Notes under the pieces: generated by a model
Seen by the model: only the letters and a program-made list of their open reading frames with translations
Databases searched by the model: none
What the model was told of the DNA's origin: nothing
Shown here: positions 11,086 to 22,551 of the stretch, piece after piece
Layout: the number at the start of each line of letters is the position of its first letter
Position numbering within the stretch: position 1 is the first letter of the stretch
Source of the DNA: Monosiga brevicollis MX1
Taxonomy: Eukaryota > Opisthokonta > Choanoflagellata > Craspedida > Salpingoecidae
Assembly (NCBI RefSeq): GCF_000002865.3
Contig: NW_001865049.1
Location: 6,331-70,330, forward strand
Length of the DNA stretch: 64,000 bases
Direction of reading: 5' to 3'
Program-made: the position numbers and the translations under genes

Positions 11086-13570
11086 TTATCGGGCTGCCTC
11101 TAACCGATGAATAGCCGCTTGAACTTGGCGCGTATCCGGGTGCGCCTCGCCTAGCGTCGCCAAAAAGATCTTCAATGCCTTGCCGTAGTACTCGAGCGCC
11201 TGCTTGTACTGGCCCTGGGTGTCGTAGACAAAGGCCATGTTGTTGTAGGTACTGCCCGTGCCCGGGTGCACCTCGCCCAGCGTCGCCAAAATGATCTTCA
11301 ACGCCTTGCCGTAGTACTCGAGCGCCTGCTCGTACTGACCCTGATTGTAGTAGACACCGGCCATGTTGTGATAGGTACCGGCCGTGCCCGGGTGCACCTC
11401 GCCCAGCGTCGCCAAAAAGATCTTCAACGCCTTGCCATAGTACTCGAGCGCCTGCTCGTTCTGGCCCTGCTTGTCGTAAACACCGGCCATGCCAGTATAG
11501 CTACTGCCCGTCTCCAGGTGCACCTCGCCCACTGTCGCCAATCGAATCTTCAACGCCTTGCCGTAGTACTCGAGCGCCTGCTCGTACTGGCCCTGCTTGT
11601 GGTAGACACTGGCCATGTTGTTGTAGGTACCGGCCGTGTCCCGGTGCACCTCCCCCAGCGTCGCCAACAAAGATCTTCAACGCCTTGCCGTAGTACTCGA
11701 GCGCCTGCTCGTACTGGCCCTGATTGTAGTAGACACTGGCCATGTTGTGATAGGGACTTGCCGTGCCCGGGTGCACCTCGCCCAGCGTCGCCAAAATGAT
11801 CTTCAACGCCTTGCCGTAGTACTCGAGCGCCTGCTCGTACTGGCCCTGCTTGTTGTAGACCAAGGCCATGCCAATGTAGGCACCGGCCGTGCCCGGGTGC
11901 ACCTCGCCCACTGTCGCCAAAAAGATCTTCAACGCCTTGCCGTAGTACTCGAGCGCCTGCTCGTACAGGCCCTGCTTGTCGTAGACCACGGCCATGCCAG
12001 TGTAGCTACTGCCCGTCTCCGGGTGCACCTCACCCACCGTCGCTAATCGTATCTTCAACGCCTTGCCGAAGTACTCGAGCGCCTGCTCATACTGGTCCTG
12101 CGTGTCGTAGACTCTGGCCATGCTGTTGTAGCAACTGGCCGTCTCCGGGTGCGCCTCCCCCAGCGTAGCCAATCGGATCTGCAACGCCTTGCCGTAGTAC
12201 TCGAGCGTCTGCTCGTTCTGGCCCTGGGAGTGGTAAACACTGGCTATGCCAGTGTAGGCGGTCGCCGTGTCCCGGTGCGCCTCGCCCACCGTCGCCAACG
12301 TGATCTGCAACGCCTTGCCATAGTACTCGAGCGCCTGCTCGTTCTGGCCCTGGGTGTTGTAGACAGTGGCCATGTTGTGGTAGGTACTGGCCGTGTCCAG
12401 ATGGGCCTCGCCCACCGTCGCCAATCGGATCTTCAACGCCTTGCTGTAGTACTCGAGCGCCTGCTCGTACTCGCCAAAGTCCCTCAAAACATTTCCAACC
12501 TGCATGCAAAAACTTGCAAACCCCGTCCACTCGCCGTCTTCCTCCTCTCGCACTCTGGCCGCCACGAGCGCCTGCTCCAGGCACCACGCCCGCAGCTGCG
12601 CCTTGATCCGGGAGTTTAGCTCCGGAAAGCCCAACGTCGCCTCCACCGTCTGGAAGATCATGGCCCGGTCGCTGGCCTTGAACGCCTCAGCCTTTTGCGC
12701 CTGCACCCGCACAAGCATGGCCATCACCTCGTCGCTGTCCCGTACCAAAGCGTGCACAAACCCGTCAACTTCGGCCTCGGGCAGCCGAATGTCCAGCTGC
12801 ACCTGCCCATTCAAGGCGTGCATCATTTCAAACAGGCACCAGGCCCGGGTCATGGGCACGGGGTCGCGCCAGGGGCTCATGACCAGCAACACTCGCCCAA
12901 TCTCCTTGATGTTCTCCTGAAACGTGTTGCACCACCTGCCAACCCAAAGGCCGTCAGTACCACGGCCAGCCTGCAACCTGACAAGCACCGAGAGACGTAC
13001 CACTCGTAGGGGAGGTCGGCAGCAACGTGTTGGTTGTTGGGCACGAGGTCGAGCCAGTAGTAGGCGCCCGGTGCCTCCGTCCGCTCGTGGTACAGCACCG
13101 TGGCGAGGGTCGTGGCAAAGCTATACTTCCAGGCGTGGGAGACGAACACGGTGGCTGCCGCCAGGTGGGGCCGCTGTGCAGGGTCTTCGAGAAGCAGGTC
13201 GACCCAGGCGCAGGCACGGGCCTTGGTGAGCGGCATGACGTAGCGAGAGCAAATGTCCGAGGTGGTGAGCTCGTCAAACTCGCCATCAAACTGCTGGCGG
13301 AGTTGGGTCTCGAGTCCTCGGAGAAAGGCGGCGCTCACCCCAAGCAGAGCGCGCTCCGAGCCTGGGATGGGGATAGGATGTGTGTTGACGATCAGCTGGT
13401 GGGCGCTGGGGGCAGGTGGGCGGAGGGGAAGGGTGTGGAGCGACAGGGTAGGGTGCCTGACCTGCCGGAAGGTCGGCCTTGGCGTCGTTTACGGGGGATG
13501 GCACTCGGAGGTCGCCTTCAGAGCCGACCTTGGGCGGACCGCGCCTCTGTCGGCTTTGGCCACAGCCCAT
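11086..13570 (-). CDS. lipid-anchored TIR-like domain plus 11 TPR repeats; one frameshift
   Basis: Exon 1 is 13462-13570, exon 2 is 13001-13361 and exon 3 is 11086-12935, with consistent splice phases. The protein starts MGCGQS, a canonical N-myristoylation site with a Cys for palmitoylation, so membrane anchoring is likely. Next comes a domain with TVFVSHAW and YYWLDLVPNNQH, then after a splice SPWRDP and TRAWCLFE. This arrangement is known in TIR-like/TPR proteins often labelled kinesin-light-chain-like. The C-terminal half is eleven near-identical 42-residue TPRs (consensus YEQALEYYGKALKIxLATxG). Within repeat 7 (about 11668-11672) one extra base relative to every other repeat (GCCAACAAAG against GCCAAAAAG on the plus strand) shifts the frame. 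Reading resumes in the next frame and ends normally at 11086. This is either an assembly error in a repetitive tract or a real disruption. Confidence 0.75.
11118..12500. repeat. 126-bp tandem repeat array (TPR codons)
   Basis: Eleven head-to-tail 126-bp units with high nucleotide identity, each one TPR. Similarity at the DNA level, not just the protein level, points to recent unequal exchange or gene conversion. Confidence 0.9.
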
Positions 13571-14507
13571 GATCGCGTGCCGGAAAAAAAAAAAAACACC
13601 ACAAATGTAGGCGTAGCGTCGCCACGGAAAAACCGCCAACGAGAGACCTGACATTCACATGTTCAAGTTATGATGCTAAGCAATGACCTTTTTGTCTTAC
13701 ATCCGGACGAACGTTGAAGCGTTTTTGCTTTTGCTAACTTGACATGTGAGACACAGAGTGAGAAGAAACGGAGTGAGGAATGCGTTTTCCAGTTCGTGTT
13801 GTCATACGGTTGAGGTTTGGCTGCGGTACAGCAGCTCAATGTGCGTAGCAGTAGCTTGTGCCACACGTCGCTACTTGGCCGCTGGGATGTCAGAGGCATG
13901 CATGCTACCGGCAGATGAGCCCGAATGGCGCGCACTCCAAACTGAAACTCTGCCCATGACAAGGCCAGACCTGGTGCATGCGGTTCTTCTCAAGGACGGA
14001 ATTCTGTCACCGGTGGCCCTGCGCAAAAGTCCCGCAGCAGAGGTGAGATGCGTGGCGGTGTCGAAAAGGATACATGGCCCAAAACATCCTTGTGGTCTTT
14101 GATTGCAAGTTGAGAATTCGGCAATTTATCGCAACGAGCCCCGCTGCTCAATAGATCTGACCAGAGGTACTTTCCGAAATGCCCATGAGCTTTTATTGTA
14201 TGGCTGTACTTTGAACCATTTATTACCTTTTTCACTTTGTGTTGGTACGCGTTCTGCCTGGCCCAACGTCCCTGTCCCCTGCCATCGATCGAGCCATGAC
14301 CTTGAAACATGAGTATAAAAGCACCTGATGAGCTGAACTTGGGCGTGAGTATGTCATGACAGCATCAATGGCGAGTCAATTTCAGGCAGTAGTCGCGCAA
14401 CAACGGAACGGACGATCTACGCAGTAAGATTAACCTCCAACAAACTCCACAACTTCCAGCGTGCTCAGTCCTTGGGTTGCAATGGGCGGTTGTGGGTCGG
14501 GGGGTCA
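13571..14507. other. intergenic, nothing recognised
   Basis: Lies between the starts of the TIR/TPR gene and the 3' end of the helicase gene. Open frames on both strands lack recognisable motifs. Confidence 0.5.
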
Positions 14508-17500
14508 TCAGTACTCCCGCTGCCATGGCAGGTCGGTTGCAGCGGCTTCATCCGCGTCATCATCGTCGTCCATCTGTGGGTCGAGAATAACACTGCGCAT
14601 GGCCTCGGCCAATTGCTCGGTTTGGGCAGCTTGCCCGACATACTCTGTGCCCACATAGCAACCTTGCTCCCGGGCAAAGTCAATGAGCTGCCTCCAACAC
14701 GGGTCGCATCGAAGGACAAAGGGATTGCCCACCACCACGAGCAGGGCCTTAGGCCGAGTGATGGCCACATTGAACCGTTTCGGGTTGCGCAAAAAGCCTA
14801 GGCTGTGGTCCACGTCAAAGCGCAAAAAGGCGGCCAGATCCACATTGCCGAGTTGCGCTGGCTTGACACTGCGCACGGTTGACACGATGATGACGCGGCG
14901 CTCATCACCCTGAAAGGCCTCGACGGTGCCCACCTTGATGCACTCCCACTTATTATCCTTAAAGACCCGCCGCAAACGCTGGCACTGCTTGACGTACGGT
15001 GAGATGACGCCAATGTCGGTCTGCTTCAGGCCAGCCCGTTTGTGACCAAGCAGGCTTTCGACGTAGCTGCGCACCTGCACCAGCTCTACCAAAGCCAATA
15101 CCCGTTACGAGGTAAAGCACACGCAGCTGAGAGGCGGCAGGTGTGTTGCTGTTCGTACCTTCAAGATTAAAAAACGACGGCGAGTCTCCTTCCTGCTCGT
15201 GTTTTCCTTGCACTCCATGAAACACCAAGGGCACGTTGGCGTTGGGCAACTTGTCCCAGGTGAGCAGCGAGTTGCGCTCATCAACATCGGCGCAAGCCTC
15301 CAGCTGGTTGTCGTAAAACATGCGTGAGGGCACTGTGAGCAGCTCCGGGTGCGAGCGGTAGTTCTTGACGAGCTTGGTCACATAGGCACGATTAAACAAA
15401 GGGGAAGTCCCAGTAAGCGCTCCAGGCAGCCGAGCATAAGGAGCTTGGGACATGAGACGTTCGAGCATGGATACACCCAGGCCATGTTTGACAGTCACGG
15501 GGCTGCGAATGATGGGTCCCAGCTGGTACGGGTCGCCTATGGTAGAACAGGACGACGCAAACCTAAGATATCCACGGGCACGCGCAGTAGTATCCAACAA
15601 GCAATGGCTTACCAGCAAGCACGATACGGGTGCCGACTGACTCGGACCAGCCCCCGACGCCGCCGATCAACGGCAGCAGGGTCTCACATTCGTCAGCGTA
15701 GCCGGCCTCATCGACAAACACATAATCAACGGCGCCAAAGCCGTTCCGAACGTCGGTCACGGTAGCGGCAAACGTCAGGGTAGTAAATACAAGGCGCACG
15801 TGTGACATGTTGTCGGGCAGCTTGTACATATTGGCCTCTTCGTCAAAGCAGCTGTACTCGGCGACCTCCCTACGGTCGGCCTCACTGCGCTGACGAAACG
15901 CCGCGTTTGCTCGAAAAATGACGTCTTGAGTCAGCTGCCCGGACACAGCGCGGGTAACTCGGGCCAGAAGTATGTCAGTGGCATCGTTGCTTGGGGCACA
16001 GACGAGCACTCGAGCCTCTTTGTTCAAAGCAAACACCTATCAAAGACAGGCACCATGAGTGCGTTCGTGGAATACCGGGATTGCCTCCCTGCACACTTGC
16101 CTGATAAACCGCTTCAACGAGCGTCTTGGTCTTCCCTGTCCCGGGAGGGCCAAAGATAATGTATGGTGGGGATCGTGGAGGCAGCTGAACGACAGCCTGG
16201 ACGGCTTGCTGTTGCTCACTGTTGAGATCTGTGCTGCGCCACTGGAGCTGCTGTGGCTGTGGATCCGCTGCGTTATCCGGGAAGAGAGCATGCGTGGGGA
16301 GAAGAAGCGGTAGCAACGGTGACAAGGAGATGTCACACAGAGCGCGATGCCGAAGCTTCAGATTTGTCCGCTTCAGCGTGAATTTGACATCGTACAGCAT
16401 GCCGTCAATATGCTGGGTCTGCACAGTTCGGCTAAACTTCAGCCATACCTCGCACTGGTGCACTTCGTGCACAAACCCACGGTGGGAGTGGCCGCGCGTG
16501 TTCTGGATAATGATGGCGTCGCCTTTCAGCACAGAGGGTCGGCGCTCCGCGAGACCAGGGACGTCAAGAGTCATATAGCCTCCGCGGCTGGTCAGAGGAA
16601 CTTTTTCCATGCTGTATCTGTCAAGGTCGAGGGTCATTTGATGCTCCTCGAGATGCCACAGATCTGCAAGCCGCTCGGCGTAGGTGTCAAGCGTGAGCGG
16701 CTCAGGCTTCGGAGGCAATTGTTTGGCCAGCTCAGACGGCGGCGTCGTGTTCTCAAATTTGGCCAATGTGGTTGTGTATGCCGGGAGATTGCCTGCAGTA
16801 TGTGGGGGTATGCTGTTAGGAGCGACACCGATGGCCTGATAGGGGGAGCATGGCAGGGAGCAACAGAGAGAGAAGGGGGGCATTGCAGCGGGTCTCACCC
16901 AAAGGTCGAATGCCTTCAGTGAAGACTCGCCCTTGGAACCTTGGCTTTCGGCGCTGCTTTTGAGGCTTATTCTCGGCTCGCAGCTCTCGGAGCAAATCCG
17001 ACTCGGCTTTGAGCTCGAGCACGTGCCCCAAGTGAAAGCTACCAAAGCTGAGGACCAGCAGGCAACGAACGTGCTCCTGCTGGGTTGGGCGATAGAAAAT
17101 GTGCAGCGTCGTGGTGCCATTGGCGGGGACTGGGACCTTGTTCACGTCCTGGAGGCTCACGTGAGGTGGCTTGTGAATCATGCCCCAGACATGCAGCAAA
17201 CGATTGGCTGGGCCTTCGTTGCGCAGTTCAACTTTGAGCACAGACTCTTGCCCGGGCTCTGCAACAAGAGAGTTTTTGGCGATCAGTGTGATTCCGCCTT
17301 TAGCTTGGAGAAGATTGTCATGGGCGCCACGTAGTGCTTCCTCGGGGGTCGCTGTCAGCTCCGCATACCGCTTCAGCTGATGCCCCGCCGATCGCCGCTT
17401 CCGCAAGCGGGCAGGAAATGGAGGGAGCAGCGGACGGTACCGGCTCAGTGCAATCCTCAACGCATGAGAAGATATGGTGTGGCTGAGTCCATGGTCTGCG

Positions 17501-17664
17501 CGCAGGCGCTCCCGAAGGTCGTTCACGTCAGTGGCGGTCGCCAGCAGTGGCTCAATGAAGGAACAGATGTGCCGAGCTTGCGGGGAGTCCACGGCCGGCA
17601 ACCTCTCACGTCTGAATGTAGAGTGTTTAAAGCACAAGAGGGTGGCGGCGGGGTCCACTGCCAT
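14508..17664 (-). CDS. MOV10: MOV10/SDE3-type SF1 RNA helicase (5 exons, about 945 aa)
   Basis: Exons: 16899-17664, 16101-16792, 15613-16036, 15159-15536 and 14508-15085; the sum is 946 codons with all phases matching. The start is the ATG at 17664 in a good context (GCCATGG). Residues about 150-250 form an Ig-like beta domain typical of the MOV10 N-terminus. The helicase core follows: Walker A GPPGTGKTKT (about 470), APSNDATD, Walker B VFVDEAG (about 593), DPYQLGP, KNYRSHP, GTVEAFQGDERRVIIVSTVRS-like motif V, and RFNVAITRPK motif VI. The C-terminus is acidic (DPQMDDDDDADE). The family unwinds RNA 5' to 3' and acts in RNA silencing and retroelement control in animals and plants. The intron between exons 2 and 3 (16037-16100) has a GC donor (CAG/GCAAGT). 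UPF1 or SMUBP2 kin are less likely because the DEAGYADE form and the N-terminal beta domain fit MOV10. Confidence 0.85.
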
Positions 17665-17712
17665 GGCTGCCTCTGGTCGGGCCCTTGAGGGCAGATCGTC
17701 TGTCGTTCTCCA

Positions 17713-17746
<34 letters not shown>

Positions 17747-18448
17747 TTTGATCTCTCTCTCTCTCTCCCAAAAAAACAGAAAAAAAAATGTGTTTCCCGC
17801 AACAATTTTGTTTTGTGCTGTTCAAGGGCTTTCTCTGAAGGGAAACAAAAGTCACCACATGTAAACAAAAAAATCAACAGAACGGTAGTCACCTTTAGTT
17901 CTCAAAAGACACACCTAAGGCGTTAGAGTACATTCGGATGCAATTGGACCCTGGCAAGGTGTCCGTTTCACTGCCACAAGGGGTCCTTCCGGTTACAAAT
18001 GGCTTGATTGGAAGTGAAAGAAGTGGGGTCGGGGGTCGACATTGGTGGCCATTTGCCACTGCGCCTTGATGTTTTTGTAGCAGTAGCAGAGGAGCGCTGT
18101 GAATAAAGAAAATACGGCCGAGCTGGCGCGAACACAGACCTCAAGCAGCCAAACTTGAACCAAGCTTGATGGCCCAGTGGTCGTGTTTCTGCATCAAAAC
18201 GTTGCACATCGTCACCACATTGGCAGCGAGCAAGCAAGATCAACACCGCGTTCAATCAACTCGCGTAGAAGCACGACGCTTCAAGCAGCAGTCGATCGGT
18301 CTGTTGCTAAACCATGGCACGATTTGTGACGACGACATGTGGGCTTGCTGCCGGATTTGAGATTGAATAATAAATGAAGACACAAAATTCAAATTTTCCA
18401 TCCCTTTTTGGCGGATCCCCTTCCCTCCCCATCTCTGCACTCGGGTAG
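17665..18448. other. 5' flank of helicase gene; no gene
   Basis: Contains a (CA)n run at about 17711-17745 and a CT-rich stretch just after it. A C-x3-C followed by two His can be read in one frame upstream of the helicase start, but no exon supports it. Confidence 0.45.
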
Positions 18449-19895
18449 TCAACGTTCCGAGGGAGAGAGTGGCGCCATGTATTCGGTCAAGGAGGGGATT
18501 GGCATCTTGTGACCAAAACATTGGGCAACGGGATTGTCTTGGTTATCACACGCAATCATGTTGGTCAGCAAGGCTGCTGTGAGCATGTAGGCTGATACTG
18601 GCCGCTCGTGAACCATCATTCGGCGCGAATCCACAATGCCTTCAAAGCGCGATGTGACCCCATAACCAGGAGTCCTAACAGCACACTCAACCATAGTATG
18701 AAGCTGCTTGAGACCGGCGTTTATCGGGCCAGTTGCTGCGGTGCAACCCTCTCCAGGGTGTATCAGGCGTTTGGACTGCGGATATGTCGAGTCCCCCAGT
18801 AAGCACCAGGGCTTTTGCGCAGGCCATGCTCGTTCAAGACTTTCCAGCAAGCCTGATTTGTTTAGCATGCAAGCGTCATCATTCATCCCTGGAGGAGTGG
18901 AAGCAAACATGAGCCGGTTCGAGAAGTCAATGTGCACGTCAACACCTGTGCAGCTGGGCCTACCTTCCCACGGCCCTGAAAAGCTGGTCACGATGCCATT
19001 TGGTGCCACAACGCCTTGGTAGCGAACAGTGTACCTCTACAACCATTCAAAAATGAGGGCTAAATAAAAGGAGCAAAAAAGAAAAAAAAAAAAAAACGAC
19101 GGATCTCGATGGAGTCAACGAGTGCCGGCTCACCGAATCTTTATCAGAGTAAAAGGCAGCTCGAGCGGCTCTCTCCTTGGGTTGAGCCAGGTTTTGGCTC
19201 GTGCCATGGATAAATGCGCATATCCCTGGTGAGGAGGCTTCCTTTGCGGCCACGGCCAAAGCTGCGGTTGCGGTCCAGTCTGGTTGAAAGAAACGCGCAT
19301 CAAAGGCCAACCGGCGCTGAAACTTGTTCTTCACGGCCAGCGCAAACTGATTGATGACCTGAGACATCTTGGGTACCGTCCATGACACTCCCAAGGTGCG
19401 GATGGCGTCTGCGAGCCGTGATGACCGGTGGAAAAGAGCAAAAAACGCAAGAAGGGCCTCTTGCAGTGGGACAGGTAGATGCGCGTCGACATGGGGGGCC
19501 AGCGCGGCTGCCAGTCGCTCAAACTGCGCTGCATTTGCCAGGCCGAAACATTGAGTCCATGTCGCGTCGGTAAAGCGAGCCAGCTCTACATGAGGCGTTC
19601 CATTCTCAGCAATCGCCACGGGCGGCCGCTCCAATTCACGAGTGGCATTCTTGACCATGTTAGTCGCCGCCAGGCAGAGGAAGAGGATCGCTTCGTCAGC
19701 ATTAAAGTCGTCAGGAAGAAGACCGGCTTGATGCTCAGTCACCAAGCGAGCCAACGTCTGCAAAAAGAACGCCAACGCAACTTTTGACGCATACTCCTTC
19801 CTTTTTTGAAAGATTGCCCGACGAGCACTGGCCGAGAAGCGGCTGTCTCGCAGCAGGCGATCCGCCGAGACGATGGCCTCGCGCGGTCGAGGCAT
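18449..19895 (-). CDS. PIF/Harbinger (HARBI1-like) transposase-derived protein
   Basis: Two exons, 19134-19895 and 18449-19036, separated by a 97-bp GT-AG intron; 449 residues from MPRPREAIV. The C-terminal half is a DDE_Tnp_4-type domain. It shows FIHGTSQ (normally IDGT), AFYSDK, RYQGVVAPNGIV, GPWEGR, then NDDACMLNKSGL, LLGDSTYP and a later MVECAV...RFEGIV. The first catalytic Asp is His here, and about 28 residues are inserted between GPWEGR and NDDACML compared with the usual spacing. I found no terminal inverted repeats or 3-bp target duplication nearby. The intact frame without element ends suggests either domestication or an immobilised copy. Confidence 0.8.
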
Positions 19896-20194
19896 CTTGC
19901 TCACACACACACTTGAAAAAAAAATTGAAAAAAATGAATCAAATGAAAGTTTCGCGATGAGTTGCATCAGAACAAGAGTTGGTGTGAAATTCAAAATCAA
20001 CGCTTGGAAGCTTTATGAATAGTTTAGGAGAAAATACTACAAGTGATTCTATTTCTGTGGCGGAGGAAAAATAGCCGTTATGGAAAACTTGTGTGGGAGA
20101 GGGAGGGAGGAAGAGGCAGAATAAACTTGTACAGGGCAGGACCTCATTGCAAGGGCAAGTGCAACACAATGATCACGAGGAGAGAGATGGGCCG

Positions 20195-20340
<146 letters not shown>

Positions 20341-20582
20341 GAAAGAGATTGAGTAGAAATCAGACCTACTCGGCGTTGACACCGAATAATACATGTAATC
20401 TTAGTCATCAAGTACGCAAAGAGCAAATATGCATGTTGATGGCTCAATTGGTCCAGCGAGACGGGTCGTCAACAAGGGGGCTCGAAACTACACCAAGTAT
20501 AAAGCGCTTCGGGCACAACAAATATCCATCAATAAGGGCATATGAACAGAAACAAACACAGACGGGTTACAGCGGGCTCGGC

Positions 20583-21674
20583 TTAGCCGGTGACTAGGGT
20601 GGTGTTGGTGGAGATGGCGTTGACGTCAAAGGCAATGGCGTTGACGTCCACGTCGTTGTTGACGATGATGAGGTCGCCGGTGACGCTGAGGAGGCTGCCG
20701 AGCGCATCCACGTTGGTCAGTGTGGGATTGTTGTAAACCACGAGCTGGCCCGCTGTCTCCAGGCTCTCGAGGCCATCCAAAGTGGTCATGTATTCGTTGC
20801 TGTTAATCTCCAGGCTGTCAATGTGCGTGACTGCGCCAAAGAGCGACATGTCAGATAATTGCGTCTCAAAGATGCTCACATAGCCCAGTCCCGCCGGGAT
20901 CTGGCCCTGATAATCGATGGCATCTTCAAAGTAGAGAGCGGCTGCGTATGTCACCGTGTCCAAAAGTCCATAGCTGGAGCCAGCGCCACAATAAAGGAGA
21001 AGGACTAGAGGGCTGTAGAGGTGGGTGACGCCAGCAAGCATTGCCTTGATGTCACTGGCGGTCGACACGTTGCAGATCAAGTCATCGCCGTTGTAGCCGG
21101 TGCACATGTAGTCTGTGTAGCCTGGGTTACAGGCGCAAGACAGGCTACCAGCCGGCACCGTGCCAAAGCCGCCACAGGTAGACCACGGCACGCTGACACT
21201 GGCGCCGTCAGCAATCTCGACCGTCTCCACCAAGTGCGACCAAAGAGCTTCGCAATCTGCGCACGCATCAATGCTCAGAGCTGGTGCAGAGTTCTGACCG
21301 AGCAGAAGCACCGGCTCGGCACCGTTGAGGGCTGAAAAGTTGGTTAACGAATTTGAGGAGACGATGGAGAGCGAACCAATGCGCGCCACATTCTCAAGGC
21401 CGGTAAACGAGGTCATCGCAGGGCACGCAAAGATCTCGAGTGCCTCGTCGATGGTGTTCAGCGCGGGGAGTCCCGACAGGTTGTAAGCTGGTNNNNNNNN
21501 NNNNNNNNNNNNNNNNNNNNNNNNNNNNNNNNNNNNNNNNNNGCAGATGAAAGTGGAAACACCCAATGACGCAGAGGTTGATGGAACTTGTGTTGCGGAA
21601 CGCGTTGGAGTGGAAGCCAAAGCTGGCCCGCAGTGCCCCGATGCAACGCCCATCCTAAGCACAAGAACTGCCAT
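20583..21674 (-). CDS. secreted receptor-L-domain-like protein, interrupted by gap
   Basis: An open frame runs on both sides of a 50-N gap (21493-21542). A possible start at 21674 gives MAVLVLRMGVASG, a signal-like segment. Downstream are two blocks with the receptor L-domain rhythm: FTGLENVARIGSLSIVSSN, then LDGLESLETAGQLVVYNN and LLSVTGDLIIVNN. Between them is a Cys-rich stretch (CADC, CGGFG, CACNPGYTDYMC) resembling an EGF-like or furin-like spacer. L domains form ligand-binding beta-helical solenoids in insulin/EGF receptors and many choanoflagellate surface proteins. No transmembrane segment follows before the stop (NTTLVTG), so it looks secreted, or its partner exons are missing. The reading across the gap, and therefore the start, is uncertain. 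Confidence 0.6.
   Translation of the reverse strand: MAVLVLRMGVASGHCGPALASTPTRSATQVPSTSASLGVSTFICXXXXXXXXXXXXXXXXXPAYNLSGLPALNTIDEALEIFACPAMTSFTGLENVARIGSLSIVSSNSLTNFSALNGAEPVLLLGQNSAPALSIDACADCEALWSHLVETVEIADGASVSVPWSTCGGFGTVPAGSLSCACNPGYTDYMCTGYNGDDLICNVSTASDIKAMLAGVTHLYSPLVLLLYCGAGSSYGLLDTVTYAAALYFEDAIDYQGQIPAGLGYVSIFETQLSDMSLFGAVTHIDSLEINSNEYMTTLDGLESLETAGQLVVYNNPTLTNVDALGSLLSVTGDLIIVNNDVDVNAIAFDVNAISTNTTLVTG
21493..21542. other. assembly gap (50 N)
   Basis: Run of exactly 50 N inside the L-domain gene; the real gap size is unknown. Confidence 0.99.
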
Positions 21675-22052
21675 GAGCCTGATCAGCTGCACGTGTCAGC
21701 ATGGCACGCCACGAAAGGACGAACCACGACGTCATCGTGGCTGCCGCATCGATAGCCAGCATCGATGAGGCTTTGTACCATCGCTGGATCGTTGCCTGCC
21801 ACATCGTGACAGGCACCCGCATTACACATGCAGCCTGTGGCGGTTTATAACCGAATAATGCAAACGTGAGGCGGGCAATCCATCCCAATGCACCCCGTCA
21901 CGGCCCGCACCCCAATAATGAATCCCCCGGCGTGTGCCACACTGACCGCTTCGCATAATGATACCGGCAGCGCGGCATTCCTGGGCTGCTGCGGTCACAG
22001 AGACGGGGCTGCCGTCGGCCCAATCCATGTTGAACGTAACAACTGGACCCTA

Positions 22053-22551
22053 TCACCACAGATGGAAGAACCGGGTCAAGAAAGGCTCGTTTGCATTGTA
22101 AATGGGTTGATCGAGAGTGAGAGGGATCGGGGAGGTGTTGCTGTAGGCGTCTGGTTGGCAGTCGCCACCACCAAAAGCCGCAGCTTCCAGCTGTAAAACA
22201 CACAACGGGTAGCAACGGTCAGAACGGTACGAAGGGCTCTGTTCGTTCTTTGCCATTCGAAGTAAAGCGACTCATGCGGGAGGAGCAATCACATCACATG
22301 CGGTCCGCAGGTAGTTACCCACCGCAGCCAGACGTTCCTCAAAGGTCGCGTTGATGAGCGTGTCAATCGTGTCGATCAACCTCGCTTCACGGCACGCAGC
22401 AATCTGCTCGTTGGTCGAAAAGAGCGATGCGTTTGTGCATTGGCAGCTCAAAGAGTCGATGGTTGTCGTCGTGAGCGTGGTCACAATGTCCATCACCGCT
22501 GGTTGAAGACCAGCGAGAAAGACAACCAGCACGGCCGCAACACTGCCCCAT
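22053..22551 (-). pseudogene. damaged copy of small secreted-protein gene
   Basis: Paralogue of the gene at 22882-23687. The exon 1 region (about 22310-22551) keeps the residues from LVVFLAGLQPAVMDIV onward. After ATGGGGCAGTG, 11 bases present in the sister copy are missing, so the signal-peptide frame is broken unless another start is used. The second exon begins LEAAAFGGGDCQPDAYSN as in the sister, then diverges after about 30 residues and stops at 22053. A further open stretch (21899-22049, containing NMDWADGSPVSV) follows and might be an extra exon. Confidence 0.55.

Noticed and set aside
17780-17892. possible extra C2H2-like exon upstream of the MOV10-like gene (TCGDFC...EQH...ETH)
   Set aside because: Reads straight through a CA/CT repeat, has no fitting splice sites, and a good ATG context lies downstream.
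18170-18260. second A-box-like stretch (TGGCCCAGTGG) suggesting a tRNA
   Set aside because: No properly spaced B-box and no cloverleaf.
20440-20495. tRNA-like or tRNA-SINE-like sequence with an A-box match (TGGCTCAATTGG) and a weak B-box (GGCTCGAAACT)
   Set aside because: The B-box lacks the final CC, and no acceptor stem, D-stem or anticodon stem can be paired convincingly; no copies are seen elsewhere in the window.
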